This document shows positions 1 to 12,736 of a stretch of 64,000 nt of DNA, piece by piece (within the stretch, counting starts at the first letter, position 1; each line of letters opens with the position of its first letter). The stretch spans positions 25,873 to 89,872 of the forward strand of contig NZ_RAPF01000010.1 of the NCBI RefSeq assembly GCF_003610805.1, written 5' to 3'. The position numbers and the translations under genes were made by a program. The DNA is from Altericroceibacterium spongiae (GTDB lineage: Bacteria; Pseudomonadota; Alphaproteobacteria; Sphingomonadales; Sphingomonadaceae). The notes beneath the pieces were generated by a model. That model made no database searches. It had not been told where the DNA came from and saw nothing but the letters and a program-made list of their open reading frames with translations.

Positions 1-162
1 TTCCAGATCGTCATTAGCCTTGTCGGTGCCTTCAATCGCAGCATTTGTCTTGTCGATATAGGCCTTATGGTGCTTCCCATGGTGAAAGCTAAGCGTTTCC
101 GCGGAAATCGCAGGAGCGAGCGCGTCCGCATCAAAAGGCAACGCCATCAGTTCAAAAGCCAT
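1..162 (-). CDS. sodB: Superoxide dismutase (Fe/Mn type), N-terminal fragment
   Basis: The first 54 codons of a cytoplasmic iron/manganese superoxide dismutase, which dismutates superoxide to peroxide and oxygen. The fragment begins MAFELMALPFDADAL and contains SFHHGKHHKAYIDK, the conserved N-terminal helix of the family that carries the first metal-ligand histidine. The gene runs off the left edge, so only about a quarter of the usual ~200 residues is present and the other three metal ligands cannot be checked. The start is fixed by GGAG 5-8 bases upstream of the ATG. Iron and manganese forms cannot be told apart from this part alone; sodB is the usual name in alphaproteobacteria. Confidence 0.88.
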   Translation of the reverse strand, partial: MAFELMALPFDADALAPAISAETLSFHHGKHHKAYIDKTNAAIEGTDKANDDLE

Positions 163-246
163 AAGTCTCCGTCCTCCATTGTACAAAAGGGGTTGTTCGT
201 GAGCCCAACGTCCGAAAAAGCGCATGGTTGCAATTGCAATCGATTC

Positions 247-1506
247 TCAGGCCTGTTCCAAATTTGAGTGTCGGTCGATAGCAGACGTGACAGCTACATT
301 CATGGTCACGTTGCCGATAGTGCGCATAAGATCGGGCAACATTTCTACTGCAACGAGCAAGGCCAGCGGTCCGATCGGAACTCCCATCGCCAGAGCAATG
401 GGGCCAATCGAGGTGACAAAACTGACCGCACCAGGCAGGCTGACCGAGCCCATAGTGGTAATCATCGCAACGGCAGCACCTGCAGCCAAAGCGGCAGGCG
501 TCAATTCCACTCCGGACAGATGCGCGACATAGATCGCTACGGCCATATTCATAGCCGGGCTCGTTGCGCGAAAGATTGCTACTGCCAGAGGCAATACGAA
601 ATCAGCCGATACGTCCTGCACCCCCAGGCGACGGCAAGAAGCAAGCATAGCGGGGAGACTCGCAAGCGAACTCTGCGTGGACACGGCAACAGCCTGTGCG
701 GGAAAGACTTCCCTGCCGAAATCTATCAGTCTTTTGCGCCCTATCCATACCGCCAGCGGATAGGCGGACAGCAGCACGATAAAGCCCAGGCTCGACACAA
801 GCAGGACATAGTGGCCCAACGTCGCCACTGCGCCGCTTCCCGCCCGTGATGCCAGCCCGAGTGCCAGAGCAAACACGCCGGCAGGTGCCAGCCAGAGAAT
901 CCAGCCGATCACGATCAGCATGGCATTACCGAGCGCTTGGAAAAACCCGTGCAGCAGATTACGCTGCGCTACTGGCAATCGGGCGATTGCCACTGCCAGC
1001 CCCGCAAAAAAGACAATCACCGGCAGAATCGCATTTTCCGCGGCTGCTGTAACCACGTTGGGCGCAACCAGCGATTCAAAGAATGCCCCCAGCCCAGGCA
1101 CTTGCTGAGCCTCGACCGATGATATCTGCAAAGCGCCACGCGCCCCATCCGGAATGGGGAAAACATGCAGTAATGCCGGAACCAGAAAGCACGCCAATAT
1201 CGTTCCGCAAGCCAGAATAGCGATAAAGCTCGTTAGCGTGCGACGCGCCATTGCTCCTGCTCGCGCAGTATCCACCATCTTGACGATACCGATCACCAGC
1301 AGAGAAGCCACGAGCGGAATGATTGTCATCTGGAGAGCACGCAGCCACAGATTGCCAACCGGGCCGGCAACCAGCAGAACAGGCGTACTGAAAGCGCTAC
1401 CGGCCAGAGCCCACCCCAGCAATAATCCGGCAACGAGACCTGTAAAGGTCCAGCCCGCAGGAAGATTGATATCCTCTACTGTGTCAGAAACGCCGGATGC
1501 GGCCAT
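247..1506 (-). CDS. Dicarboxylate/amino acid:cation symporter (DAACS family)
   Basis: A 419-residue inner-membrane symporter of the sodium/proton:dicarboxylate-glutamate family (DctA/GltP type). About eight hydrophobic segments are visible, beginning with a helix at residues 17-40. The re-entrant-loop region is recognisable from a serine-rich STQSSLASLPA stretch followed by RATSPAMNMAVA, the positions where this family normally has its SSSAATLP and NMDGT motifs. Both are altered, so substrate and coupling ion may differ from classical DctA. An ATG 12 codons upstream (1542) is in frame but has no ribosome site, whereas the ATG at 1506 follows GGGGAG, so I chose the latter. It is divergent from glmM and transcribed towards sodB. 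The substrate is not predictable. Confidence 0.82.
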   Translation of the reverse strand: MAASGVSDTVEDINLPAGWTFTGLVAGLLLGWALAGSAFSTPVLLVAGPVGNLWLRALQMTIIPLVASLLVIGIVKMVDTARAGAMARRTLTSFIAILACGTILACFLVPALLHVFPIPDGARGALQISSVEAQQVPGLGAFFESLVAPNVVTAAAENAILPVIVFFAGLAVAIARLPVAQRNLLHGFFQALGNAMLIVIGWILWLAPAGVFALALGLASRAGSGAVATLGHYVLLVSSLGFIVLLSAYPLAVWIGRKRLIDFGREVFPAQAVAVSTQSSLASLPAMLASCRRLGVQDVSADFVLPLAVAIFRATSPAMNMAVAIYVAHLSGVELTPAALAAGAAVAMITTMGSVSLPGAVSFVTSIGPIALAMGVPIGPLALLVAVEMLPDLMRTIGNVTMNVAVTSAIDRHSNLEQA

Positions 1507-1614
1507 CAAACTCCCCTGTCCGCCGGATTTCGCGGGTGACATAGGGCGTCGAAAGCGTCATGGCAAATGAGCAATCGATCATTTGTCCTTTATCCGTGAG
1601 GAGAATAAATCATC

Positions 1615-2955
1615 ATGGGACGCAGCTATTTCGGAACCGACGGAATTCGCGGACGCGCCAATGCAGGTGTGCTGACAGCCGCGACTGCGATGAAAGTCGG
1701 TCAGGCTGCAGGGCGTCACTTTCTACGGGGACAACACCGCCATCGTGTTGTCATTGGAAAAGATACCCGCCTTTCCGGTTATATGATGGAAACCGCTCTC
1801 GTTGCCGGCTTCACCAGCGTGGGTATGGATGTGATCATGACCGGGCCGCTCCCGACACCGGCTATCGCTCTCCTCACGCGGGAAATGCGCGCCGATATCG
1901 GTGTGATGATTTCTGCCAGTCATAATCTTTTTGCCGATAATGGCATCAAACTCTTCGGTCCGGACGGGTTTAAGTTATCCGACGATGATGAAGAAGCCAT
2001 AGAACGCGCATTAGATGAAGGGCAGGAGCTGGCGCAGGGCGATCAGATAGGCCGGGCCAGACGGATAGATGATGCACGCGGACGATATATTCATGCCATC
2101 AAACAGACGCTGCACGACGAAGTGCGTCTGGACGGCCTCAAAGTGGTTGTCGACTGCGCACATGGGGCAGCCTATAATGTCGCCCCTTCGGCCATCTGGG
2201 AATTGGGCGCGCAGGTCATTGCCATGGGCGTTTCTCCCAATGGCCTTAACATCAATGACGGTGTCGGCTCGACCGATCTCGCAGCGATCAAGGCCCGTGT
2301 AGTAGAAGAAAAGGCCGATATCGGCATTGCTTTAGATGGTGACGCTGACCGGCTGATCGTGATCGACGAAAAAGGTGAAACCATCGATGGCGATCAGATT
2401 ATGGCACTCATTGGTACCAGGCTCGCTGCCAATGGCGCACTGCGCGGAGGAGGTGTCGTCGCCACTGTGATGTCTAATCTCGGACTGGAGCGCTTTCTCG
2501 CCAATTCAGGCCTCGACCTTATCCGCACCAAGGTCGGAGACCGCCATGTTCTCGAAGCTATGCGCAAAGGCGGCTATAATGTAGGTGGGGAGCAATCTGG
2601 GCACATGATTCTACTGGATCATGCTACGACCGGCGATGGATGCATTGCAGCTTTGCAGGTGCTGGCAGCTTTGGTGCAATCGGGGAAGCGGGCAAGCGAA
2701 TTGCTCCATCTTTTCGATCCAGTGCCTCAATTGCTGAAAAATGTTACCTATTCAGGCGGCGACCCGCTCGGGGATACACAAGTCAAATCTGCCATTGCGG
2801 AGGCAGAAGCTGCGCTTTCGGGCAAGGGCCGCCTTGTCATTCGCAAGTCGGGCACAGAACCCAAGATCCGCGTCATGGCCGAAGGTGATGACAAGACACA
2901 GGTCGAACAGGTTGTGGACGATATTTGCGCTGCCGTAAAAACTGCTGCGGAATAG
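1615..2955 (+). CDS. glmM: Phosphoglucosamine mutase
   Basis: Converts glucosamine-6-phosphate to glucosamine-1-phosphate, the cytoplasmic step towards UDP-GlcNAc for peptidoglycan and lipid A. At 446 residues it has the normal family length. It begins [16 protein letters not shown]. The phosphoserine loop ISASHN puts the catalytic serine at residue 102, matching E. coli GlmM. The metal loop DGDADR and the C-terminal phosphate-binding [12 protein letters not shown] are intact. The start is supported by GAGGAG upstream. thiD follows about 110 bp downstream on the same strand and may be co-transcribed. In many alphaproteobacteria glmM follows ftsH or folP; here it lies divergent to a symporter. 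Confidence 0.95.
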   Translation: MGRSYFGTDGIRGRANAGVLTAATAMKVGQAAGRHFLRGQHRHRVVIGKDTRLSGYMMETALVAGFTSVGMDVIMTGPLPTPAIALLTREMRADIGVMISASHNLFADNGIKLFGPDGFKLSDDDEEAIERALDEGQELAQGDQIGRARRIDDARGRYIHAIKQTLHDEVRLDGLKVVVDCAHGAAYNVAPSAIWELGAQVIAMGVSPNGLNINDGVGSTDLAAIKARVVEEKADIGIALDGDADRLIVIDEKGETIDGDQIMALIGTRLAANGALRGGGVVATVMSNLGLERFLANSGLDLIRTKVGDRHVLEAMRKGGYNVGGEQSGHMILLDHATTGDGCIAALQVLAALVQSGKRASELLHLFDPVPQLLKNVTYSGGDPLGDTQVKSAIAEAEAALSGKGRLVIRKSGTEPKIRVMAEGDDKTQVEQVVDDICAAVKTAAE

Positions 2956-3066
2956 AATGCAAAGCGATGACTGCACTAATAGATATCCAAAAGGAGTAGC
3001 GCTCATAAGCTACCGAATGGTGGTATGGGGCTGGACAATCCACCGCCGCCCAACCATCTGCCATCC

Positions 3067-3840
3067 ATGAACGAAACCACTACTCCGCCCCGCATATTGT
3101 CCATCGCCGGTTCTGACAGTTCTGGTGGTGCAGGCATTCAGGCCGATCTCAAAACCATCACCATGCTGGGCGGCTATGGCATGACAGCTATCACAGCCAT
3201 TACGGCACAAAATACGTGTGGTGTGACTGGGGTCGAAATACTCTCTCCCGATATGGTGGCCGCGCAGATCGATGCCTGTATTGAGGATATCGGCGTGGAT
3301 GCAGTAAAAATCGGCATGCTCGGCTCCCCAGACATCGCGCATATCGTTGCCGAACGGCTCGAAGCTGTTTCGGCACCGGTCATTTTCGATCCCGTCATGG
3401 TTTCGACCAGCGGCTCGGTTCTGGCCAGCGAAGCCACGATTGCTGCCTTTGAGCGCTTAATGGCTATAGCTACATTAACGACACCCAATATTCCCGAACT
3501 CGAAGTGCTTGGCGGCGCGGACAAAATGACTTCCCGCAATATAACCTATCTCGCCAAAGGTGGCGATGCAGAAGGCCCAACGGTGATCGACCGCCTTGTC
3601 TGCCCCGGTTTGGATGAGCGTGTATGGGAGGATGAACGCATTATCACACGCCATACTCATGGCACCGGCTGCACACTATCCAGCGCAATCGCCACATTGC
3701 TAGGGCAAGGAATCGATCTGGAAAACGCTATTAGCGAAGCGCGTCAGTTCACCAGAGAGATCATGCTGGCAGCGCCCGGTTTTGGCAATGGATATGGCCC
3801 AATGGGACATCAGGCCTTTGAATCCCGTATCGCCCGCTAA
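3067..3840 (+). CDS. thiD: Hydroxymethylpyrimidine/phosphomethylpyrimidine kinase
   Basis: A 257-residue kinase of thiamine biosynthesis that phosphorylates HMP and HMP-P to HMP-PP in the cytoplasm. The ribokinase-fold signatures are complete: the N-terminal substrate loop SIAGSDSSGGAGIQADLKT and the C-terminal anion-hole motif HGTGCTLSSAIA, which carries the catalytic cysteine. An upstream in-frame ATG at 3025 would add 14 proline-rich residues that family members do not have. I chose 3067, although neither start has a strong ribosome site. No TPP riboswitch fold was recognised upstream. It follows glmM on the same strand, and the next gene is convergent. Confidence 0.92.
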   Translation: MNETTTPPRILSIAGSDSSGGAGIQADLKTITMLGGYGMTAITAITAQNTCGVTGVEILSPDMVAAQIDACIEDIGVDAVKIGMLGSPDIAHIVAERLEAVSAPVIFDPVMVSTSGSVLASEATIAAFERLMAIATLTTPNIPELEVLGGADKMTSRNITYLAKGGDAEGPTVIDRLVCPGLDERVWEDERIITRHTHGTGCTLSSAIATLLGQGIDLENAISEARQFTREIMLAAPGFGNGYGPMGHQAFESRIAR

Positions 3841-3881
3841 TCATCCGAAATCATGAGCATACACGAGTGGTTGCATGCCAT

Positions 3882-4775
3882 TCACCAGTCGAGTTCATAG
3901 AACTTGGCAATATGCTGCCATGCTTCCTGCGCGGTTTCACACCAGTGGAACAGCTTCAGATCGTCATGATTGATCGTGCCTTCATCCGCCAAAGCTTCAA
4001 AATCGATCACCCGGCTCCAGAAATCCTTACCGAAAAGCAGGATTGGAATAGGTTTCATTTTGCCTGTTTGTACCAATGTCAGGAGTTCGAAAAATTCATC
4101 GAACGTCCCAAAACCGCCGGGAAAGACCGCTACCGCACGGGCTCGCAGCAGAAAATGCATTTTACGCAGAGCGAAATAATGAAACTGGAAGGACAGATAG
4201 GGTGTCACATAGGGGTTCGGCGCCTGCTCATGCGGCAGAACAATATTGAGCCCGATGCTCTCTGCGCCCGCCTCCGAAGCACCTCGGTTGGCGGCTTCCA
4301 TGATCGAAGGCCCCCCGCCTGAACAGACAACGAACTGGCGCAATCCATCTTCAATGATGGATTTTTCACTCACCATTCGCGCCAGACTATATGCTTCGGT
4401 ATAATATTTAGACTTAGAAACAAGATTGCGCACCACCTGCTTACGGTCTTCGGGCAGGTCTGATTCCAACGCCGCCTCTGCGGCTTCGGGTGGCGGGATG
4501 CGAGCAGAGCCATACATGACCAGCGTAGAACCGACCCTCGCCTCATCCAGCAGCATTTCCGGTTTCATCAATTCAAGCTGAAAGCGAACCGGGCGCAATT
4601 CTTCCCGCAGCAAAAACTCTGTATCTCGGAACGCCAGACGATAGGCAGGATGTTCTGTCTGTGGAGTGCTTAAAGGATTTTTTTCGACGAAACCGGCTTC
4701 CTGCTCAGCCCGGTAGAACTTGCGATCGACCAGATCGCGTTCTTTGTCTTTGTGCTTTCCGTCGTGTTCACTCAC
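3882..4775 (-). CDS. LOG family protein (TIGR00730-type Rossmann fold)
   Basis: A 297-residue cytoplasmic protein of the LOG family. Some members are nucleoside 5'-monophosphate phosphoribohydrolases, and many are mislabelled lysine decarboxylases. The diagnostic motif VFPGGFGTFDEFFELL (PGGxGTxxE) lies near residues 218-233, and VCSGGGPSIMEAANRG forms the nucleotide-binding loop. It is about 100 residues longer than short LOG proteins; the extra N-terminal part is charged and helical and is typical of the larger proteobacterial subfamily. It is encoded convergently to thiD. The exact substrate is unknown. Confidence 0.82.
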   Translation of the reverse strand: MSEHDGKHKDKERDLVDRKFYRAEQEAGFVEKNPLSTPQTEHPAYRLAFRDTEFLLREELRPVRFQLELMKPEMLLDEARVGSTLVMYGSARIPPPEAAEAALESDLPEDRKQVVRNLVSKSKYYTEAYSLARMVSEKSIIEDGLRQFVVCSGGGPSIMEAANRGASEAGAESIGLNIVLPHEQAPNPYVTPYLSFQFHYFALRKMHFLLRARAVAVFPGGFGTFDEFFELLTLVQTGKMKPIPILLFGKDFWSRVIDFEALADEGTINHDDLKLFHWCETAQEAWQHIAKFYELDW

Positions 4776-4882
4776 ACATCATTCTCCTCAACGCTGCCTG
4801 TGGCAGCCGCGTGCAGCCCTAAGCCTTCCACACCAAAATGGAAAGACGCAGCGTCTGGCGGGTCGTTATGTTCCGGAAAACT

Positions 4883-4956
4883 TGGATGCCCCGTGAGGAT
4901 TCGAACCTCAATTGACGGAGTCAGAGTCCGTAGTCTTACCATTAGACGACGGGGCA
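4883..4956 (-). tRNA. tRNA-Gln (anticodon CUG)
   Basis: A complete cloverleaf with an encoded CCA. The acceptor arms TGCCCCG and CGGGGCA pair perfectly. The anticodon loop CTCTGAC sits on an ACGGA/TCCGT stem and gives anticodon CUG, which reads CAG codons. The T arm GAGGTTCGAATCCTC is canonical. The gene stands alone between the LOG gene and ppx. Confidence 0.95.
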
Positions 4957-5130
4957 ACCGGTGAGGCGCGCAACTAGGCGGCCTGAAACGAGTCGTCAAG
5001 AGGGTACTTTTGCATCGACTACCCTTCCGCCCATAGCCGCGCTTGCCCGATGGTAATCGCTTCGCTAGCTTGGTTATCAGGTACCCGATTTGTGACCGGG
5101 CAGAACGATAAGAAAGAAAGTACAGTTGAA

Positions 5131-6303
5131 ATGGCGGACACTTCTCCGCCGGAACGGAAGCGGGACAAAGGCAAAAAGCCGCGTGGCAAGAAGTCTAAGC
5201 CACGTCCGCCAGCCAAGGATTCCCGCCCTTCCGGTGACAGGCAAGAGGCGGAGCAGGCAATGCCCAAAGCATGGCGTCGCCCGCCCCACAAACAGTTCCG
5301 GCAAGCTTATGCCGCGATTGATCTCGGCACCAATAATTGCCGCTTGCTGATTGCCCGACCCTCGGGCGAAAATTTCGTGGTAATCGATGCGTTCAGCCGC
5401 GTCGTACGGCTGGGTGAAGGTATCGCTCAGACCAATCGACTAAGCGATATAGCGATGGATCGCGCTGTAGGTGCCCTCAAGATTTGTGCCGAGAAGCTAC
5501 GACGGCGCAATGTCCATCTCGCCCGGTCGGTTGCGACGGAAGCCTGCCGTCGCGCGGATAATGGGGCGGAGTTTATCCAGCGGGTAAAAGATGAAACGGG
5601 TATCGTGCTGGATGTCATCTCCGCTCAGGAAGAAGCCCGGCTCGCTGTTCTGGGCTGCCACATCCTGCTCGAAGACGGGCTCGGGCCAGCCATGATCTTT
5701 GATATTGGGGGTGGATCGACTGAATTGGTGCTGATCGAACCAGGCGGCCCCGTACCACGAATTCTGGACTGGCAATCAGTGCCTTGGGGGGTGGTCTCGC
5801 TCACGGAAACGGTGGGCGAAGAGTTACCCGGTGCTGACGCTCGTGCAGAACGATATGCCAGAATGCGCCAGCTCGTTGCAGACAGCTTTGCTGACTTTGC
5901 CAAACGCGTCGCACCAGCACGCGCACCCGATCTGCGTCTACTGGGAACCAGTGGTACGGTGACGACGCTGGCCAGTCTTCATCTGGATCTTCCGCAATAT
6001 GATCGCAAAGCCGTAGACGGCCTGATTGTACCATCAGACAGCATGCGCGATATTTCACAGCGCCTTTCCACCATGTCGCCACGCGAACGACGCAAACTTC
6101 CCTGTATCGGAAATGAGCGCGCCGATCTGGTAGTAGGTGGGTGTGCTATTCTCGAAACCATTCTCGATATCTGGCCGGCCCCTCGTCTCGGCGTCGCCGA
6201 TCGCGGTATCCGCGAAGGTATTCTGCGCTCGCTTATCACATCAGATACTGAAGGGGTTGAAGCGCAGGCAGCTTTGCACAAACTCAAGCGGGGCAAAGCA
6301 TGA
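5131..6303 (+). CDS. ppx: Ppx/GppA-family exopolyphosphatase
   Basis: A cytoplasmic phosphatase of the ASKHA fold acting on polyphosphate and/or pppGpp. After a very basic N-terminal extension of about 55 residues rich in K, R and P, the two phosphate-binding loops are clear: AIDLGTNNCRLLIARP and FDIGGGSTELVLIEP. The C-terminal HD-like domain of long Ppx proteins is absent, as is usual for the short alphaproteobacterial form. The open frame extends to 5050, but the ATG at 5131 has a purine-rich AAGAAAG stretch upstream and gives a plausible hydrophilic N-terminus. rlmE follows 64 bp downstream, a pairing commonly conserved in alphaproteobacteria. Confidence 0.9.
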   Translation: MADTSPPERKRDKGKKPRGKKSKPRPPAKDSRPSGDRQEAEQAMPKAWRRPPHKQFRQAYAAIDLGTNNCRLLIARPSGENFVVIDAFSRVVRLGEGIAQTNRLSDIAMDRAVGALKICAEKLRRRNVHLARSVATEACRRADNGAEFIQRVKDETGIVLDVISAQEEARLAVLGCHILLEDGLGPAMIFDIGGGSTELVLIEPGGPVPRILDWQSVPWGVVSLTETVGEELPGADARAERYARMRQLVADSFADFAKRVAPARAPDLRLLGTSGTVTTLASLHLDLPQYDRKAVDGLIVPSDSMRDISQRLSTMSPRERRKLPCIGNERADLVVGGCAILETILDIWPAPRLGVADRGIREGILRSLITSDTEGVEAQAALHKLKRGKA

Positions 6304-6367
6304 TCCCCCTCCCTCTCCTGGCTGGACGTTTAGTGTCCTTGCCCACATTGCAGAAAGCTAAAGGCTA

Positions 6368-7036
6368 ATGGCCCGATCAGGACGCAATCCCGATAAGCGT
6401 GTGCGTACCGCACGCAAACGCAGCGCTTCCTCCACACGCTGGCTGGAACGGCAATTGAACGACCCATATGTGAAACAGGCCAAGGCAGACGGTTATCGCA
6501 GCCGTGCTGCTTATAAGCTGATTGAACTGGACGAAAAATTTGGCCTGCTCAAAAATGCTTCGCGTGTCGTTGACCTGGGCATAGCACCCGGCGGATGGAG
6601 CCAGGTGGTGCGCAAAAAAAAACCAAAAGCAGCCATTGTGGGCATTGACCTTCTTCCCACAGAGCCAATTGAAGGGGTCACTATATTCCAGATGGACTTC
6701 ATGGACGATGCCGCTCCCGCCATGTTGGAAAAAGCGCTGGATGGCCCTCCCGATCTGGTCATGTCGGATATGGCGGCGAATACGGTGGGTCACAAACAGA
6801 CTGATCATTTGCGCACCATGGGGCTGGTCGAAACGGCAGCGGATTTCGCCATCCAGACACTGGATACGAATGGCGCCTTCATTGCAAAGGTTCTGGCTGG
6901 CGGCACCGATCCGCAATTGCTTGCACTGCTCAAGGCTCATTTCACAACCGTAAAGCATGCCAAGCCCCCAGCCAGCCGCAAGGGCTCCTCCGAATGGTAT
7001 GTGGTAGCACAGGGTTTCAAACCAAGAGTAAAATAG
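6368..7036 (+). CDS. rlmE: 23S rRNA (uridine-2'-O-)methyltransferase RlmE/FtsJ
   Basis: A 222-residue SAM-dependent enzyme that methylates the ribose of U2552 in the 23S rRNA A loop and promotes late 50S assembly. Visible features are the basic N-terminus, the SRAAYKLIELDEKF motif carrying the first catalytic lysine, the SAM loop VDLGIAPGGWSQVV, the VMSDMAANTVG aspartate motif, the central lysine in FIAKVL, and the C-terminal SSEWYVVAQGF with the final glutamate. The K-D-K-E tetrad therefore appears complete. It lies immediately downstream of ppx, probably in one transcript, and is convergent with the peptidase gene. Confidence 0.95.
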   Translation: MARSGRNPDKRVRTARKRSASSTRWLERQLNDPYVKQAKADGYRSRAAYKLIELDEKFGLLKNASRVVDLGIAPGGWSQVVRKKKPKAAIVGIDLLPTEPIEGVTIFQMDFMDDAAPAMLEKALDGPPDLVMSDMAANTVGHKQTDHLRTMGLVETAADFAIQTLDTNGAFIAKVLAGGTDPQLLALLKAHFTTVKHAKPPASRKGSSEWYVVAQGFKPRVK

Positions 7037-7089
7037 TCCCTGTTTTCGAAGGGAAGAGGGAGAAATTGCCCTCTCCTCCTTCCCGGCAA

Positions 7090-9369
7090 CTATTTCTGCA
7101 GGTGGCCTATAAAGAATTCGGACAGACGCCGGGTCACATAGTCGATCGGCCCGGTAGACCGTCCGACGGTATGTTCGCCGCCCGGTACAACTAACAGATC
7201 GAAATCCTTATCCGCTTTTACGAGCGCATCAACGACCTGCATGGTTGAGGCTGGATCGACATTGCTATCCTGCCCGCCGACAATCATGAACAGATCACCT
7301 TGGAGGCGAGCAGCATTGTCTACACCGGAAGCCGCAGAATAGCTGTCATCCACCGGCCATCCGAGCCATTGCTCATTCCAGCTAATTTTATCCATACGGT
7401 TGTCGTAACAGCCTGCCATGGCCACCCCGACTTTGTAGAAGTCTGGGTAAAAAAGCAACGCATTCAGGGTACTTTGCCCACCTGCTGAAGCGCCGTATAT
7501 CCCTACACGGCTAATATCGTAGGATGGGTCTTTTGCAGCCAGTGCACGATGCCAGAGAATCCGGTCTGGAAAACCAGAATCCTGCAGGTTCTTCCACGCG
7601 ACATCCTGAAAAGCTTTGGAGCGATTTGCTGTGCCCATGCCGTCAATCTGGACCACAATGAAGCCGAGATCGGCCAGAGCCTGCATACCAATCACTTTGT
7701 CGCCCCCCGAATGATAGCCAAAAGGCCAGAACCGCTTGGGCACAAAACTGTCATGCGGGCCGGCATAAATATTTTCAATCACAGGGTATTTATGGCTCGG
7801 ATCATAATCGGTTGGCCGAACCACCAGGCCCCAAATGTCGGTTTTACCATCGCGCCCTTTTGCCTTAAAAACTTCAGGGGAACGAAAACCTGCTGCGGTC
7901 AGGCGAGTAATATCTCCCTTGGTAATAGTCGCAATCAGATGACCGTCACTGCTGCGATGCAATTCGCTAACAGTCGGGAGGTCGACGCGTGAATAATTAT
8001 CCACATAATAGGACATATCCGGAGAAAACCGGACGATATGATCGGCTCGCTTGGGCGTAAGGGCTATAAGGTTGCGGCCATCAAAGTCCACTCGGTAATA
8101 ATGTCGGAAATAGGGATCTTCACCGGGGTTCATACCGCTGGCAGCGAACCATATCTGTCGCTTTTCATCATCGATCTTGACCACCTTGCGCACCACCCAG
8201 TGGCCCTTGGTAATCTGATTTTTCACTCTCCCGTTACGGCCATTGATCAAATAGAGGTGGTTCCAGCCGTCACGCTCCGAAGCCCAGACAATCTCTTTGC
8301 CCATATCATTCACATCATGTGAAAAGCGTCGGTCGGCATAAACAAAGGTTTTGGCCGTTTCGGTCACTGCGGCATGAGCCTTGCCCGTATCGGCATTCAC
8401 AGAAATGATCCGCGCCTGCCCGAATCCACGTTTCACATAATCGAAAGCAACACTATTGCCGTCTTTCCGCCAGCGCGGAGCAGAGAGCTGATAGGGATTG
8501 GGAAACAAGCTCGGATCGATATCGATCTGACTTTGCTTAGCGACATCGAACAGAACAGGCTGTTCCTGATCGATCGCATCGCCCGGTTTAGGGTAGAGCT
8601 GGCGACGCAAAACAGGCTGAAGCTGATCGTCAGGTGCGGCCTCAACTTTCAGAACATAACGAGCAAAGCCCGGCTTGACGCGATAGATCATAAGATGACG
8701 ACTGTCCGGCGACCAGGCGATTGTCTCCGGATCGTAGAAATTCCCTTTCGACCCGTCCTGACTAAGTCTGACAACGCCACCATCGTCGACTTTTCGCACA
8801 ACGAGATTGTTATCTTCGACAAAGGCTTCCCAATGGCCATCGGGAGAAATACGTGGGTGGTTATCGGCGGGAACACTCAAATCGCGGACCACGCCAAAAC
8901 CCCGCGGACGTCCCGGATAGGTCTGTTCTTTACATTGATAATCGGTCAGCGTGCAACGCCAGCCATTATAATGAATGGAAAAAGAAATCGCTCGCCCGTC
9001 ATCGGCATAGTCAAACTCAGAAAAAGGCAGATGCAACGCATCCACTTTTTCTCCGGTCACTTCGCTTAGCGAATGAGCAAGCCGCACCTGATCGAAAGCC
9101 GGTGTTTTGGCGAGGGTTTTTCTGTCAACCGTTTCGAAACGAAACCCACCTTCCACCGTCTTGCGATAGGTAAAAGCACTACCATCGGGAAGCCAGCTTG
9201 CCGGCCATGCGATCTCGCGGGTGAGATATTCCCAACTTTCCCTTAAATGTACCGAACGCTCTAGTTCCGCCGATGTCGGCTTGGCCTGTGCAAAAACCGG
9301 CAAAGTTATAACGCCGCATATAGCAGCCACGGCACAAAAACGGACGGAGCGCAAGGAACGCAGATGCAT
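7090..9369 (-). CDS. Exported DPP-IV-like prolyl oligopeptidase (S9 family)
   Basis: A secreted serine peptidase of 759 residues, probably periplasmic, removing dipeptides from peptide N-termini. The start at 9369 gives a clear Sec signal peptide ending PVFAQA; the longer frame to 9417 would put 16 residues in front of it. A beta-propeller (about residues 40-480, with DPP_IV N-terminal-like repeats such as IAWSPDSRHLMIYRV) precedes the alpha/beta-hydrolase domain. The catalytic triad is visible as GASAGG (Ser628), GGQDSNVDP (Asp701) and GGEHTVGR (His733). The nucleophile elbow is GASAGG rather than the GWSYGG of classical DPP IV, so specificity may differ. It is divergent from the beta-galactosidase gene. 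Confidence 0.87.
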   Translation of the reverse strand: MHLRSLRSVRFCAVAAICGVITLPVFAQAKPTSAELERSVHLRESWEYLTREIAWPASWLPDGSAFTYRKTVEGGFRFETVDRKTLAKTPAFDQVRLAHSLSEVTGEKVDALHLPFSEFDYADDGRAISFSIHYNGWRCTLTDYQCKEQTYPGRPRGFGVVRDLSVPADNHPRISPDGHWEAFVEDNNLVVRKVDDGGVVRLSQDGSKGNFYDPETIAWSPDSRHLMIYRVKPGFARYVLKVEAAPDDQLQPVLRRQLYPKPGDAIDQEQPVLFDVAKQSQIDIDPSLFPNPYQLSAPRWRKDGNSVAFDYVKRGFGQARIISVNADTGKAHAAVTETAKTFVYADRRFSHDVNDMGKEIVWASERDGWNHLYLINGRNGRVKNQITKGHWVVRKVVKIDDEKRQIWFAASGMNPGEDPYFRHYYRVDFDGRNLIALTPKRADHIVRFSPDMSYYVDNYSRVDLPTVSELHRSSDGHLIATITKGDITRLTAAGFRSPEVFKAKGRDGKTDIWGLVVRPTDYDPSHKYPVIENIYAGPHDSFVPKRFWPFGYHSGGDKVIGMQALADLGFIVVQIDGMGTANRSKAFQDVAWKNLQDSGFPDRILWHRALAAKDPSYDISRVGIYGASAGGQSTLNALLFYPDFYKVGVAMAGCYDNRMDKISWNEQWLGWPVDDSYSAASGVDNAARLQGDLFMIVGGQDSNVDPASTMQVVDALVKADKDFDLLVVPGGEHTVGRSTGPIDYVTRRLSEFFIGHLQK

Positions 9370-9492
9370 AGAGCGGGAACCCTCATTGATGCAGTGCCTC
9401 AGGCGACAAAAATACACCGCCTCTGATTAAACCCCTTCGCATTACAAACGGGTTCGACTTCTCATATATCGTATACTATGATGCAGCTGTGA

Positions 9493-12726
<3,234 letters not shown>

Positions 12727-12736
12727 CACAACCATG

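Noticed and set aside
268..849. A 193-codon plus-strand ORF opposite the symporter
   Set aside because: Antisense shadow of the symporter; the product is His/Gln/Arg-rich without hydrophobic or domain structure.
2956..3066. TPP riboswitch before thiD
   Set aside because: The 110-base gap lacks the conserved CTGAGA and ACCTGATC-type elements and is short for the full fold.
7037..7089. Terminator between rlmE and the peptidase gene
   Set aside because: A purine run and a pyrimidine run can pair only imperfectly and there is no T tract; too weak to call.
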